This document shows, piece by piece, positions 52,721 to 64,000 of a DNA stretch of 64,000 nt. The DNA lies in assembly GCA_964057225.1 (NCBI GenBank), contig OZ059894.1:4154001-4218000 (forward strand). Direction: 5' to 3'. The stretch is from Auanema rhodensis (lineage: Eukaryota > Nematoda > Chromadorea > Rhabditida > Rhabditidae). How positions within the stretch are numbered: position 1 is the first letter of the stretch; every line of letters begins with the position of its first letter. The notes beneath the pieces were generated by a model, which was given only the letters and a program-made list of their open reading frames with translations, was not told the origin of the DNA and did not search any database. A program made the position numbers and the translations under genes.

Positions 52721-54300
52721 TATCAACTGATATAAGTTCACACTTATATCCTCGATTTTCACCCTGAAGAATTAACTTTTTCGTTGAATAACATTGTCTA
52801 TCGTCTTTGCCTTGAAAAATGGAATCTAAAAACATCTACTTTTTGCTAAATTATTTTGAAATTTTTCGAAAAAATTTTTGTCAAAATGTTTTTGGAAGCA
52901 ATGTTGAGTGTACATGGAAACTCAACATACACTAATGCATCATTTTTCTAACGATCATAACTAATTTTTGTATTAAGCTTTTCTCAATGTAGTATAGTGC
53001 ATTCGATGCGGATTTTTAAGCTGCGTCGATCTGTGTTATCAGATTTGCGCTAGCTTAAAAATGCACCGAGATATCAACTGATATAAGTTCACACTTATAT
53101 CCTCGATTTTCACCCTGAAGAATTAATTTTTTCGTTGAATAACATTGTCCATCGTCTTTGCCTTGAAAAATGGAATCTTAAAACATCTACTTTTTGCTAA
53201 ATTATTTTGAAATTTTTCGAAAAAATTTTTGTCAAAATGTTTTTGGAAGCAATGTTGAGTGTACATGGAAACTCAACATACACTAATGCATCATTTTTCA
53301 AACGATCATAACTAATTTTTGTATCAAGTGTTTCTCAATGTAATATAGTGCATTCGATGCGGATTTTTAAGCTGCGTCGATCTGTGTTATCAGATTTGCG
53401 CTAGCTTAAAAATGCACCGAGATATCAACTGATATAAGTTCACACTTATATCCTCGATTTTCACCCTGAAGAATTAATTTTTTCGTTGAATAACATTGTC
53501 CATCGTCTTTGCCTTGAAAAATGGAATCTAAAAACATCTACTTTTTGCTAAATTATTTTGAAATTTTTCGAAACAATTTTTGTCAAAATGTTTTTGGAAG
53601 CAATGTTGAGTGTACATGGAAACTCAACATACACTAATGCATCATTTTTCAAACGATCATAACTAATTTTTGTATCAAGTGTTTCCCAATGTAATATAGT
53701 GCATTCGATGCGGATTTTTAAGCTGCGTCGATCTGTGTTATCAGATTTGCGCTAGCTTAAAAATGCACCGAGATATCAACTGATATAAGTTCACACTTAT
53801 ATCCTCGATTTTCACCCTGAAGAATTAATTTTTTCGTTGAATAACATTGTCCATCGTCTTTGCCTTGAAAAATGGAATCTAAAAACATCTACTTTTTGCT
53901 AAATTATTTTGAAATTTTTCGAAACAATTTTTGTCAAAATGTTTTTGGAAGCAATGTTGAGTGTACATGGAAACTCAACATACACTAATGCATCATTTTT
54001 CAAACGATCATAACTAATTTTTGTATCAAGCGTTTCTTAATGTAGTATAGTGCATTCGATGCGGATTTTTAAGCTGCGTCGATCTGTGTTATCAGATTTG
54101 CGCTAGCTTAAAAATGCACCGAGATATCAACTGATATAAGTTCACACTTATATCCTCGATTTTCACCCTGAAGAATTAACTTTTTCGTTGAATAACATTG
54201 TCTATCGTCTTTGCCTTGAAAAATGGAATCTAAAAACATCTACTATTTGCTAAATTATTTTGAAATTTTTCGAAAAAATTTTTGTCAAAATGTTTTTGGA
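52594..54300. repeat. Partial third copy of the decamer segment
   Basis: Order and variants match about 46,978-48,684 at an offset of 16 monomers (5,616 bp): TTTTTCGAACG, AACTTTTTCG with TGTCTATCG (near 52,776), TTTTTCTAACG with TTAAGCTTTTC (near 52,948), and CATCTACTATTTGC (near 54,236). It differs by AATGTAATATAG near 53,338 where the decamer has AATGTGATATAG, and by TTTCCCAATG near 53,683. The copy stops before the ATATTAAGCG monomer. Confidence 0.75.
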
Positions 54301-55420
54301 AGCAATGTTGAGTGTACATGGAAACTCAACATACACTAATGCATCATTTTTCAAACGATCATAACTAATTTTTGTATCAAGCGTTTTTCAATGTAGTATA
54401 GTGCATTCGATGCGGATTTTTAAGCTGCGTCGATCTGTGTTATCAGATTTGCGCTAGCTTAAAAATGCACCGAGATATCAACTGATATAAAATCACACTT
54501 ATATCCTCGATTTTCACCCTGAAGAAATAATTTTTTCGTTGAATAACATTGTCCATCGTCTTTGCCTTGAAAAATGGAATCTAAAAACATCTACTTTTTG
54601 CTAAATTATTTTGAAATTTTTCGAAACAATTTTTGTCAAAATGTTTTTGGAAGCAATGTTGAGTGTACATGGAAACTCAACATACACTAATGCATCATTT
54701 TTCAAACGATCATAACTAATTTTCGTATCAAGTGTTTCTCAATGTTATATAGTGCATTCGATGCGGATTTTCAAGCTGCGTCGATCTGTGTTATCAGATT
54801 TGCGCTAGCTTAAAAATGCACCGAGATATCAACTGATATAAGTTCACACTTATATCCTCGATTTTCACCCTGAAGAATTAACTTTTTCGTTGAATAACAT
54901 TGTCTATCGTCTTTGCCTTGAAAAATGGAATCTAAAAACATCTACTATTTGCTAAATTATTTTGAAATTTTTCGAAAAAATTTTTGTCAAAATGTTTTTG
55001 GAAGCAATGTTGAGTGTACATGGAAACTCAACATACACTAATGCATCATTTTTCAAACGATCATAACTAATTTTTGTATCAAGCGTTTTTCAATGTAGTA
55101 TAGTGCATTCGATGCGGATTTTTAAGCTGCGTCGATCTGTGTTATCAGATTTGCGCTAGCTTAAAAATGCACCGAGATATCAACTGATATAAAATCACAC
55201 TTATATCCTCGATTTTCACCCTGAAGAAATAATTTTTTCGTTGAATAACATTGTCCATCGTCTTTGCCTTGAAAAATGAAATCTAAAAACATCTACTTTT
55301 TGCTAAATTATTTTGAAATTTTTCGAAACAATTTTTGTCAAAATGTTTTTGGAAGCAATGTTGAGTGTACATGGAAACTCAACATACACTAATGCATCAT
55401 TTTTCAAACGATCATAACTA
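54100..55420. repeat. 702-bp dimer, about 1.8 units
   Basis: AACTTTTTCG with TGTCTATCG near 54,178 and 54,880, and ATAAAATCACAC near 54,485 and 55,187, are each 702 bp apart. The partner monomer between them carries TTTTCGTATC and AATGTTATATAG (near 54,720), a type otherwise seen only at 27-39 kb. Its presence here suggests exchange between distant parts of the array. A private change is AAATGAAATC near 55,274. Confidence 0.75.
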
Positions 55421-56109
55421 ATTTTTGTATCAAGTGTTTCTCAATGTAATATAGTGCATTCGATGCGGATTTTTAAGCTGCGTCGATCTGTGTTATCAGA
55501 TTTGCGCTAGCTTAAAAATGCACCGAGATATCAACTGATATAAGTTCACACTTATATCCTCGATTTTCACCCCGAAGAATTAATTTTTTCGTTGAATAAC
55601 ATTGTCCATCGTCTTTGCCTTGAAAAATGGAATCTAAAAACATCTACTTTTTGCTAAATTATTTTGAAATTTTTCGAAACAATTTTTGTCAAAATGTTTT
55701 TGGAAGCAATGTTGAGTGTACATGGAAACTCAACATACACTAATGCATCATTTTTCAAACGATCATAACTAATTTTTGTATCAAGCGTTTCTTAATGTAG
55801 TATAGTGCATTCGATGCGGATTTTTAAGCTGCGTCGATCTGTGTTATCAGATTTGCGCTAGCTTAAAAATGCACCGAGATATCAACTGATATAAGTTCAC
55901 ACTTATATCCTCGATTTTCACCCTGAAGAATTAACTTTTTCGTTGAATAACATTGTCTATCGTCTTTGCCTTGAAAAATGGATTCTAAAAACATCTACTA
56001 TTTGCTAAATTATTTTGAAATTTTTCGAAAAAATTTTTGTCAAAATGTTTTTGGAAGCAATGTTGAGTGTACATGGAAACTCAACATACACTAATGCATC
56101 ATTTTTCAA

Positions 56110-58215
56110 ACGATCATAACTAATTTTTGTATCAAGCGTTTTTCAATGTAGTATAGTGCATTCGATGCGGATTTTTAAGCTGCGTCGATCTGTGTTATCA
56201 GATTTGCGCTAGCTTAAAAATGCACCGAGATATCAACTGATATAAGTTCACACTTATATCCTCGATTTTCACCCTGAAGAAATAATTTTTTCGTTGAATA
56301 TTATTGTCCATCGTCTTTGCCTTGAAAAAAGGAATCTAAAAACATCTACTTTTTGCTAAATTATTTTGAAATTTTTCGAAAAAATTTTTGTCAAAATGTT
56401 TTTGGAAGCAATGTTGAGTGTACATGGAAACTCAACATACACTAATGCATCATTTTTCAAAAGATCATAACTAATTTTTGTATCAAGCGTTTCTCAATGT
56501 AGTATAGTGCGTTCGATGCGGATTTTTAAGCTGCGTCGATCTGTGTTATCAGATTTGCGCTAGCTTAAAAATGCACCGAGATATCAACTGATATAAGTTC
56601 ACACTTATATCCTCGATTTTCACCCTGAAGAATTAATTTTTTCGTTGAATAACATTGTCCATCGTCTTTGCCTTGAAAAATGGAATCTAAAAACATCTAC
56701 TTTTTGCTAAATTATTTTGAAATTTTTCGAAACAATTTTTGTCAAAATGTTTTTGGAAGCAATGTTGAGTGTACATGGAAACTCAACATACACTAATGCA
56801 TCATTTTTCTAACGATCATAACTAATTTTTGTATTAAGCTTTTCTCAATGTAGTATAGTGCATTCGATGCAGATTTTTAAGCTGCGTCGATCTGTGTTAT
56901 CAGATTTGCGCTAGCTTAAAAATGCACCGAGATATCAACTGATATAAGTTCACAATTATATCCTCGATTTTCACCCTGAAGAATTAATTTTTTCGTTGAA
57001 TAACATTGTCCATCGTCTTTGCCTTGAAAAATGGAATCTAAAAACATCTACTTTTTGCTAAATTATTTTGAAATTTTTCGAAACAATTTTTGTCAAAATG
57101 TTTTTGGAAGCAATGTTGAGTGTACATGGAAACTCAACATACACTAATGCATCATTTTTCAAAAGATCATAACTAATTTTTGTATCAAGCGTTTTTCAAT
57201 GTAGTATAGTGCATTCGATGCGGATTTTTAAGCTGCGTCGATCTGTGTTATCAGATTTGCGCTAGCTTAAAAATGCACCGAGATATCAACTGATATAAGT
57301 TCACACTTATATCCTCGATTTTCACCCTGAAGAAATAATTTTTTCGTTGAATATTATTGTCCATCGTCTTTGCCTTGAAAAAAGGAATCTAAAAACATCT
57401 ACTTTTTGCTAAATTATTTTGAAATTTTTCGAAAAAATTTTTGTCAAAATGTTTTTGGAAGCAATGTTGAGTGTACATGGAAACTCAACATACACTAATG
57501 CATCATTTTTCAAAAGATCATAACTAATTTTTGTATCAAGCGTTTCTCAATGTAGTATAGTGCGTTCGATGCGGATTTTTAAGCTGCGTCGATCTGTGTT
57601 ATCAGATTTGCGCTAGCTTAAAAATGCACCGAGATATCAACTGATATAAGTTCACACTTATATCCTCGATTTTCACCCTGAAGAATTAATTTTTTCGTTG
57701 AATAACATTGTCCATCGTCTTTGCCTTGAAAAATGGAATCTAAAAACATCTACTTTTTGCTAAATTATTTTGAAATTTTTCGAAACAATTTTTGTCAAAA
57801 TGTTTTTGGAAGCAATGTTGAGTGTACATGGAAACTCAACATACACTAATGCATCATTTTTCTAACGATCATAACTAATTTTTGTATTAAGCTTTTCTCA
57901 ATGTAGTATAGTGCATTCGATGCAGATTTTTAAGCTGCGTCGATCTGTGTTATCAGATTTGCGCTAGCTTAAAAATGCACCGAGATATCAACTGATATAA
58001 GTTCACACTTATATCCTCGATTTTCACCCTGAAGAATTAATTTTTTCGTTGAATAACATTGTCCATCGTCTTTGCCTTGAAAAATGGAATCTAAAAACAT
58101 CTACTTTTTGCTAAATTATTTTGAAATTTTTCGAAACAATTTTTGTCAAAATGTTTTTGGAAGCAATGTTGAGTGTACATGGAAACTCAACATACACTAA
58201 TGCATCATTTTTCAA
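56110..58215. repeat. 1,053-bp trimer, two units
   Basis: GAATATTATTGTCC near 56,293 matches 57,346, CAAAAGATC near 56,458 matches 57,511, and TTTTTCTAACG near 56,805 matches 57,858, all at 1,053 bp. The block at 55,420-56,110 to its left carries CACCCCGAAG near 55,568 and GGATTCTAAAA near 55,979. CACAATTATATCC near 56,952 is a private change that breaks one base pair of the hairpin. Confidence 0.78.
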
Positions 58216-58569
58216 ACGATCATAACTAATTTTTGTATCAAGCGTTTCTTAATGTAGTATAGTGCATTCGATGCGGATTTTTAAGCTGCGTCGATCTGTG
58301 TTATCAGATTTGCGCTAGCTTAAAAATGCACCGAGATATCAACTGATATAAGTTCACACTTATATCCTCGATTTTCACCCTGAAGAAATAATTTTTTCGT
58401 TGAATAACATTGTCCATCGTCTTTGCCTTGAAAAAAGGAATCTAAAAACATTTAATTTTTGCTGAATTATTTTGAAATTTTTCGAAAAAATTTTTGTCAA
58501 AATGTTTTTGGAAGCAATGTTGAGTGTACATGGAAACTCAACATACACTAATGCATCATTTTTCAAACG

Positions 58570-61500
58570 ATCATAACTAATTTTTGTATCAAGCGTTTTT
58601 CAATGTAGTATAGTGCATTCGATGCGGATTTTTAAGCTGCGTCGATCTGTGTTATCAGATTTGCGCTAGCTTAAAAATGCACCGAGATATCAACTGATAT
58701 AAAATCACACTTATATCCTCGATTTTCACCCTGAAGAAATAATTTTTTCGTTGAATATTATTGTCCATCGTCTTTGCCTTGAAAAAAGGAATCTAAAAAC
58801 ATCTACTTTTTGCTTAATTATTTTGAAATTTTTCGAAAAAATTTTTGTCAAAATGTTTTTGGAAGCAATGTTGAGTGTACATGGAAACTCAACATACACT
58901 AATGCATCATTTTTCAAACGATCATAACTAATTTTTGTATCAAGCGTTTCTCAATGTAGTATAGTGCATTCGATGCGGATTTTTAAGCTGCGTCGATCTG
59001 TGTTATCAGATTTGCGCTAGCTTAAATATGCACCGAGATATCAACTGATATAAGTTCACACTTATATCCTCGATTTTCACCCTGAAGAATTAATTTTTTC
59101 GTTGAATAACATTGTCCATCGTCTTTGCCTTGAAAAATGGAATCTAAAAACATCTACTATTTGCTAAATTATTCTGAAATTTTTCGAAAAAATTTTTGTC
59201 AAAATGTTTTTGGAAGCAATGTTGAGTGTACATGGAAACTCAACATACACTAATGCATCATTTTTCAAACGATCATAACTAATTTTTGTATCAAGCTTTT
59301 TTCAATGTAGTATAGTGCATTCGATGCGGATTTTTAAGCTGCGTCGATCTGTGTTATCAGATTTGCGCTAGCTTAAAAATGCACCGAGATATCAACTGAT
59401 ATAAAATCACACTTATATCCTCGATTTTCACCCTGAAGAAATAATTTTTTCGTTGAATAACATTGTCCATCGTCTTTGCCTTGAAAAATGGAATCTAAAA
59501 ACATCTACTTTTTGCTAAATTATTTTGAAATTTTTCGAAACAATTTTTGTCAAAATGTTTTTGGAAGCAATGTTGAGTGTACATGGAAACTCAACATACA
59601 CTAATGCATCATTTTTCAAACGATCATAACTAATTTTTGTATCAAGCGTTTTTCAATGTAGTATAGTGCATTCGATGCGGATTTTTAAGCTGCGTCGATC
59701 TGTGTTATCAGATTTGCGCTAGCTTAAAAATGCACCGAGATATCAACTGATATAAAATCACACTTATATCCTCGATTTTCACCCTGAAGAAATAATTTTT
59801 TCGTTGAATATTATTGTCCATCGTCTTTGCCTTGAAAAAAGGAATCTAAAAACATCTACTTTTTGCTTAATTATTTTGAAATTTTTCGAAAAAATTTTTG
59901 TCAAAATGTTTTTGGAAGCAATGTTGAGTGTACATGGAAACTCAACATACACTAATGCATCATTTTTCAAACGATCATAACTAATTTTTGTATCAAGCGT
60001 TTCTCAATGTAGTATAGTGCATTCGATGCGGATTTTTAAGCTGCGTCGATCTGTGTTATCAGATTTGCGCTAGCTTAAAAATGCACCGAGATATCAACTG
60101 ATATAAGTTCACACTTATATCCTCGATTTTCACCCTGAAGAATTAATTTTTTCGTTGAATAACATTGTCCATCGTCTTTGCCTTGAAAAATGGAATCTAA
60201 AAACATCTACTATTTGCTAAATTATTCTGAAATTTTTCGAAAAAATTTTTGTCAAAATGTTTTTGGAAGCAATGTTGAGTGTACATGGAAACTCAACATA
60301 CACTAATGCATCATTTTTCAAACGATCATAACTAATTTTTGTATCAAGCTTTTTTCAATGTAGTATAGTGCATTCGATGCGGATTTTTAAGCTGCGTCGA
60401 TCTGTGTTATCAGATTTGCGCTAGCTTAAAAATGCACCGAGATATCAACTGATATAAAATCACACTTATATCCTCGATTTTCACCCTGAAGAAATAATTT
60501 TTTCGTTGAATAACATTGTCCATCGTCTTTGCCTTGAAAAATGGAATCTAAAAACATCTACTTTTTGCTAAATTATTTTGAAATTTTTCGAAACAATTTT
60601 TGTCAAAATGTTTTTGGAAGCAATGTTGAGTGTACATGGAAACTCAACATACACTAATGCATCATTTTTCAAACGATCATAACTAATTTTTGTATCAAGC
60701 GTTTTTCAATGTAGTATAGTGCATTCGATGCGGATTTTTAAGCTGCGTCGATCTGTGTTATCAGATTTGCGCTAGCTTAAAAATGCACCGAGATATCAAC
60801 TGATATAAAATCACACTTATATCCTCGATTTTCACCCTGAAGAAATAATTTTTTCGTTGAATATTATTGTCCATCGTCTTTGCCTTGAAAAAAGGAATCT
60901 AAAAACATCTACTTTTTGCTTAATTATTTTGAAATTTTTCGAAAAAATTTTTGTCAAAATGTTTTTGGAAGCAATGTTGAGTGTACATGGAAACTCAACA
61001 TACACTAATGCATCATTTTTCAAACGATCATAACTAATTTTTGTATCAAGCGTTTCTCAATGTAGTATAGTGCATTCGATGCGGATTTTTAAGCTGCGTC
61101 GATCTGTGTTATCAGATTTGCGCTAGCTTAAAAATGCACCGAGATATCAACTGATATAAGTTCACACTTATATCCTCGATTTTCACCCTGAAGAATTAAT
61201 TTTTTCGTTGAATAACATTGTCCATCGTCTTTGCCTTGAAAAATGGAATCTAAAAACATCTACTATTTGCTAAATTATTCTGAAATTTTTCGAAAAAATT
61301 TTTGTCAAAATGTTTTTGGAAGCAATGTTGAGTGTACATGGAAACTCAACATACACTAATGCATCATTTTTCAAACGATCATAACTAATTTTTGTATCAA
61401 GCTTTTTTCAATGTAGTATAGTGCATTCGATGCGGATTTTTAAGCTGCGTCGATCTGTGTTATCAGATTTGCGCTAGCTTAAAAATGCACCGAGATATCA

Positions 61501-61740
61501 ACTGATATAAAATCACACTTATATCCTCGATTTTCACCCTGAAGAAATAATTTTTTCGTTGAATAACATTGTCCATCGTCTTTGCCTTGAAAAATGGAAT
61601 CTAAAAACATCTACTTTTTGCTAAATTATTTTGAAATTTTTCGAAACAATTTTTGTCAAAATGTTTTTGGAAGCAATGTTGAGTGTACATGGAAACTCAA
61701 CATACACTAATGCATCATTTTTCAAACGATCATAACTAAT
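58570..61740. repeat. 1,053-bp trimer, three units
   Basis: The monomer with GAATATTATTGTCC and TTTTTGCTTAATT recurs near 58,753, 59,806 and 60,859. The monomer with CTACTATTTGC and AATTATTCTGAAA recurs near 59,155, 60,208 and 61,261, and is followed by CAAGCTTTTTTCAATG (near 59,292, 60,345, 61,398). Two of every three monomers carry ATAAAATCACAC, the shortened-hairpin allele. The only difference I saw between units is CTTAAATATGC near 59,023. The block 58,215-58,570 to its left holds one CATTTAATTTTTGC monomer. Confidence 0.85.
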
Positions 61741-64000
61741 TTTTGTATCAAGTGTTTCTCAATGTAATATAGTGCATTCGATGCGGATTTTTAAGCTGCG
61801 TCGATCTGTGTTATCAGATTTGCGCTAGCTTAAAAATGCACCGAGATATCAACTGATATAAGTTCACACTTATATCCTCGATTTTCACCCTGAAGAATTA
61901 ATTTTTTCGTTGAATAACATTGTCCATCGTCTTTGCCTTGAAAAATGGAATCTAAAAACATCTACTTTTTGCTAAATTATTTTGAAATTTTTCGAAACAA
62001 TTTTTGTCAAAATGTTTTTGGAAGCAATGTTGAGTGTACATGGAAACTCAACATACACTAATGCATCATTTTTCAAACGATCATAACTAATTTTTGTATC
62101 AAGCGTTTCTTAATGTAGTATAGTGCATTCGATGCGGATTTTTAAGCTGCGTCGATCTGTGTTATCAGATTTGCGCTAGCTTAAAAATGCACCGAGATAT
62201 CAACTGATATAAGTTCACACTTATATCCTCGATTTTCACCCTGAAGAATTAACTTTTTCGTTGAATAACATTGTCTATCGTCTTTGCCTTGAAAAATGGA
62301 ATCTAAAAACATCTACTATTTGCTAAATTATTTTGAAATTTTTCGAAAAAATTTTTGTCAAAATGTTTTTGGAAGCAATGTTGAGTGTACATGGAAACTC
62401 AACATACACTAATGCATCATTTTTCAAACGATCATAACTAATTTTTGTATCAAGCGTTTTTCAATGTAGTATAGTGCATTCGATGCGGATTTTTAAGCTG
62501 CGTCGATCTGTGTTATCAGATTTGCGCTAGCTTAAAAATGCACCGAGATATCAACTGATATAAAATCACACTTATATCCTCGATTTTCACCCTGAAGAAA
62601 TAATTTTTTCGTTGAATAACATTGTCCATCGTCTTTGCCTTGAAAAATGGAATCTAAAAACATCTACTTTTTGCTAAATTATTTTGAAATTTTTCGAAAC
62701 AATTTTTGTCAAAATGTTTTTGGAAGCAATGTTGAGTGTACATGGAAACTCAACATACACTAATGCATCATTTTTCAAACGATCATAACTAATTTTTGTA
62801 TCAAGTGTTTCTCAATGTAATATAGTGCATTCGATGCGGATTTTTAAGCTGCGTCGATCTGTGTTATCAGATTTGCGCTAGCTTAAAAATGCACCGAGAT
62901 ATCAACTGATATAAGTTCACACTTATATCCTCGATTTTCACCCCGAAGAATTAATTTTTTCGTTGAATAACATTGTCCATCGTCTTTGCCTTGAAAAATG
63001 GAATCTAAAAACATCTACTTTTTGCTAAATTATTTTGAAATGTTTCGAAACAATTTTTGTCAAAATGTTTTTGGAAGCAATGTTGAGTGTACATGGAAAC
63101 TCAACATACACTAATGCATCATTTTTCAAACGATCATAACTAATTTTTGTATCAAGCGTTTCTTAATGTAGTATAGTGCATTCGATGCGGATTTTTAAGC
63201 TGCGTCGATCTGTGTTATCAGATTTGCGCTAGCTTAAAAATGCACCGAGATATCAACTGATATAAGTTCACACTTATATCCTCGATTTTCACCCCGAAGA
63301 ATTAATTTTTTCGTTGAATAACATTGTCCATCGTCTTTGCCTTGAAAAATGGAATCTAAAAACATCTACTTTTTGCTAAATTATTTTGAAATTTTTCGAA
63401 ACAATTTTTGTCAAAATGTTTTTGGAAGCAATGTTGAGTGTACATGGAAACTCAACATACACTAATGCATCATTTTTCAAACGATCATAACTAATTTTTG
63501 TATCAAGCGTTTCTTAATGTAGTATAGTGCATTCGATGCGGATTTTTAAGCTGCGTCGATCTGTGTTATCAGATTTGCGCTAGCTTAAAAATGCACCGAG
63601 ATATCAACTGATATAAGTTCACACTTATATCCTCGATTTTCACCCTGAAGAATTAACTTTTTCGTTGAATAACATTGTCTATCGTCTTTGCCTTGAAAAA
63701 TGGAATCTAAAAACATCTACTATTTGCTAAATTATTTTGAAATTTTTCGAAAAAATTTTTGTCAAAATGTTTTTGGAAGCAATGTTGAGTGTACATGGAA
63801 ACTCAACATACACTAATGCATCATTTTTCAAACGATCATAACTAATTTTTGTATCAAGCGTTTTTCAATGTAGTATAGTGCATTCGATGCGGATTTTTAA
63901 GCTGCGTCGATCTGTGTTATCAGATTTGCGCTAGCTTAAAAATGCACCGAGATATCAACTGATATAAGTTCACACTTATATCCTCGATTTTCACCCTGAA
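61740..64000. repeat. Closing monomers related to the 53-56 kb blocks
   Basis: 61,749-62,700 follows the order of 53,676-54,627 at an offset of 23 monomers (8,073 bp), and 62,800-63,000 follows 55,430-55,630 at an offset of 21 monomers (7,371 bp), sharing the rare CACCCCGAAG (62,939). The CACCCCGAAG allele also occurs in the next monomer (63,290). AAATGTTTCGAAAC near 63,039 is private. The last monomer is cut by the window edge. Confidence 0.72.

Larger units (their letters stand above)
26646..64000. repeat. 351-bp satellite array, right arm (about 106 monomers)
   Basis: Same monomer and orientation as the left arm, with starts at 26,930+351n up to 63,785, which is 105 monomers without net length change. 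Characteristic variants are TTCGAAACAATTTTT in place of TTCGAAAAAATTTTT, CATACCTAATTTTTG, AATGTTATATAGTG, GAATATTATTGTCC, ATAAAATCACAC and AACTTTTTCG with TGTCTATCG. They occur in ordered combinations that define higher-order units of 2, 3, 4, 5 and 10 monomers. The array runs off the right edge inside a monomer, so its true end is outside the window. No gene or foreign insertion was seen. Confidence 0.97.

Noticed and set aside
207-61023. Many open frames of 63-75 codons, on both strands
   Set aside because: They recur at 351-bp multiples, overlap each other on opposite strands, and open or close with single variants (for example CATAACTAAT against CATACCTAAT on the plus strand). The plus-strand frames begin with TTG. 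No promoter, codon bias or protein family is visible.
1-64000. CRISPR array
   Set aside because: The repeats are 351 bp and directly contiguous, with no short repeat and unique-spacer pattern.
1-64000. Hammerhead ribozyme, known from some animal satellites
   Set aside because: I found no CTGANGA core paired with a GAAA core on either strand of the monomer.
1-64000. Telomeric repeats or array ends
   Set aside because: No run of TTAGG or TTAGGG was seen, and the satellite runs off both edges of the window.
1-64000. Assignment to a named satellite family or species
   Set aside because: The monomer length and composition resemble several insect satellites of about 350-360 bp, but I cannot match the sequence to one without a search.

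Overview
The whole 64 kb window is one uninterrupted tandem satellite DNA array. A monomer of 351 bp repeats about 182 times with no unique sequence between copies. I found no protein-coding gene, no rRNA or tRNA gene, no recognisable transposon and no telomeric repeat. One hand-counted monomer (361-711) is 31% G+C (110 of 351) and contains 12 CpG, about 1.4 times the random expectation. This fits a eukaryotic heterochromatic or pericentromeric block from a genome with little CpG methylation, such as many arthropods or other invertebrates. That is inference; the sequence does not name a species.

The monomer frame is strict. Counting the first base of the window as monomer base 1, every monomer from 1 to 26,511 starts at 1+351n. 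Every monomer from 26,930 to the end starts at 26,930+351n. The single break is at 26,512-26,645, where 134 bp of the monomer is inverted and 98 bp is missing. Elsewhere copies differ only by base substitutions, with no net insertion or deletion at the many positions I checked.

The array is a mosaic of higher-order repeats whose lengths are multiples of 351. From left to right: dimers of 702 bp (about 1,130-2,880); a near-identical 13-monomer (4,563 bp) tandem duplication (about 3,110-12,835); a 6-monomer (2,106 bp) repeat (about 12,340-16,690); dispersed copies of earlier blocks (16,560-21,100); a less homogeneous stretch with many private variants (21,100-26,511); the inversion; trimers of 1,053 bp (26,715-29,873); trimer/tetramer units (30,250-34,690); dimers (35,850-37,516); mixed monomers (37,517-40,560); a 10-monomer (3,510 bp) repeat with an earlier partial copy (40,560-49,790); a pentamer of 1,755 bp (49,200-52,720); partial copies and dimers (52,594-55,420); two trimers (56,110-58,215); three trimers (58,570-61,740); and a closing set of copies related to the 53-56 kb blocks.

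Each monomer carries a 9-bp hairpin with a 4-base loop, a 28-bp inverted repeat across the monomer junction, and a stretch of closely spaced A/T tracts that may be curved. These, the conserved segments around them, and the inversion that breaks inside the hairpin loop are the most interesting points. The short open frames in the array repeat with the monomer, are switched on and off by single substitutions, and are not genes.
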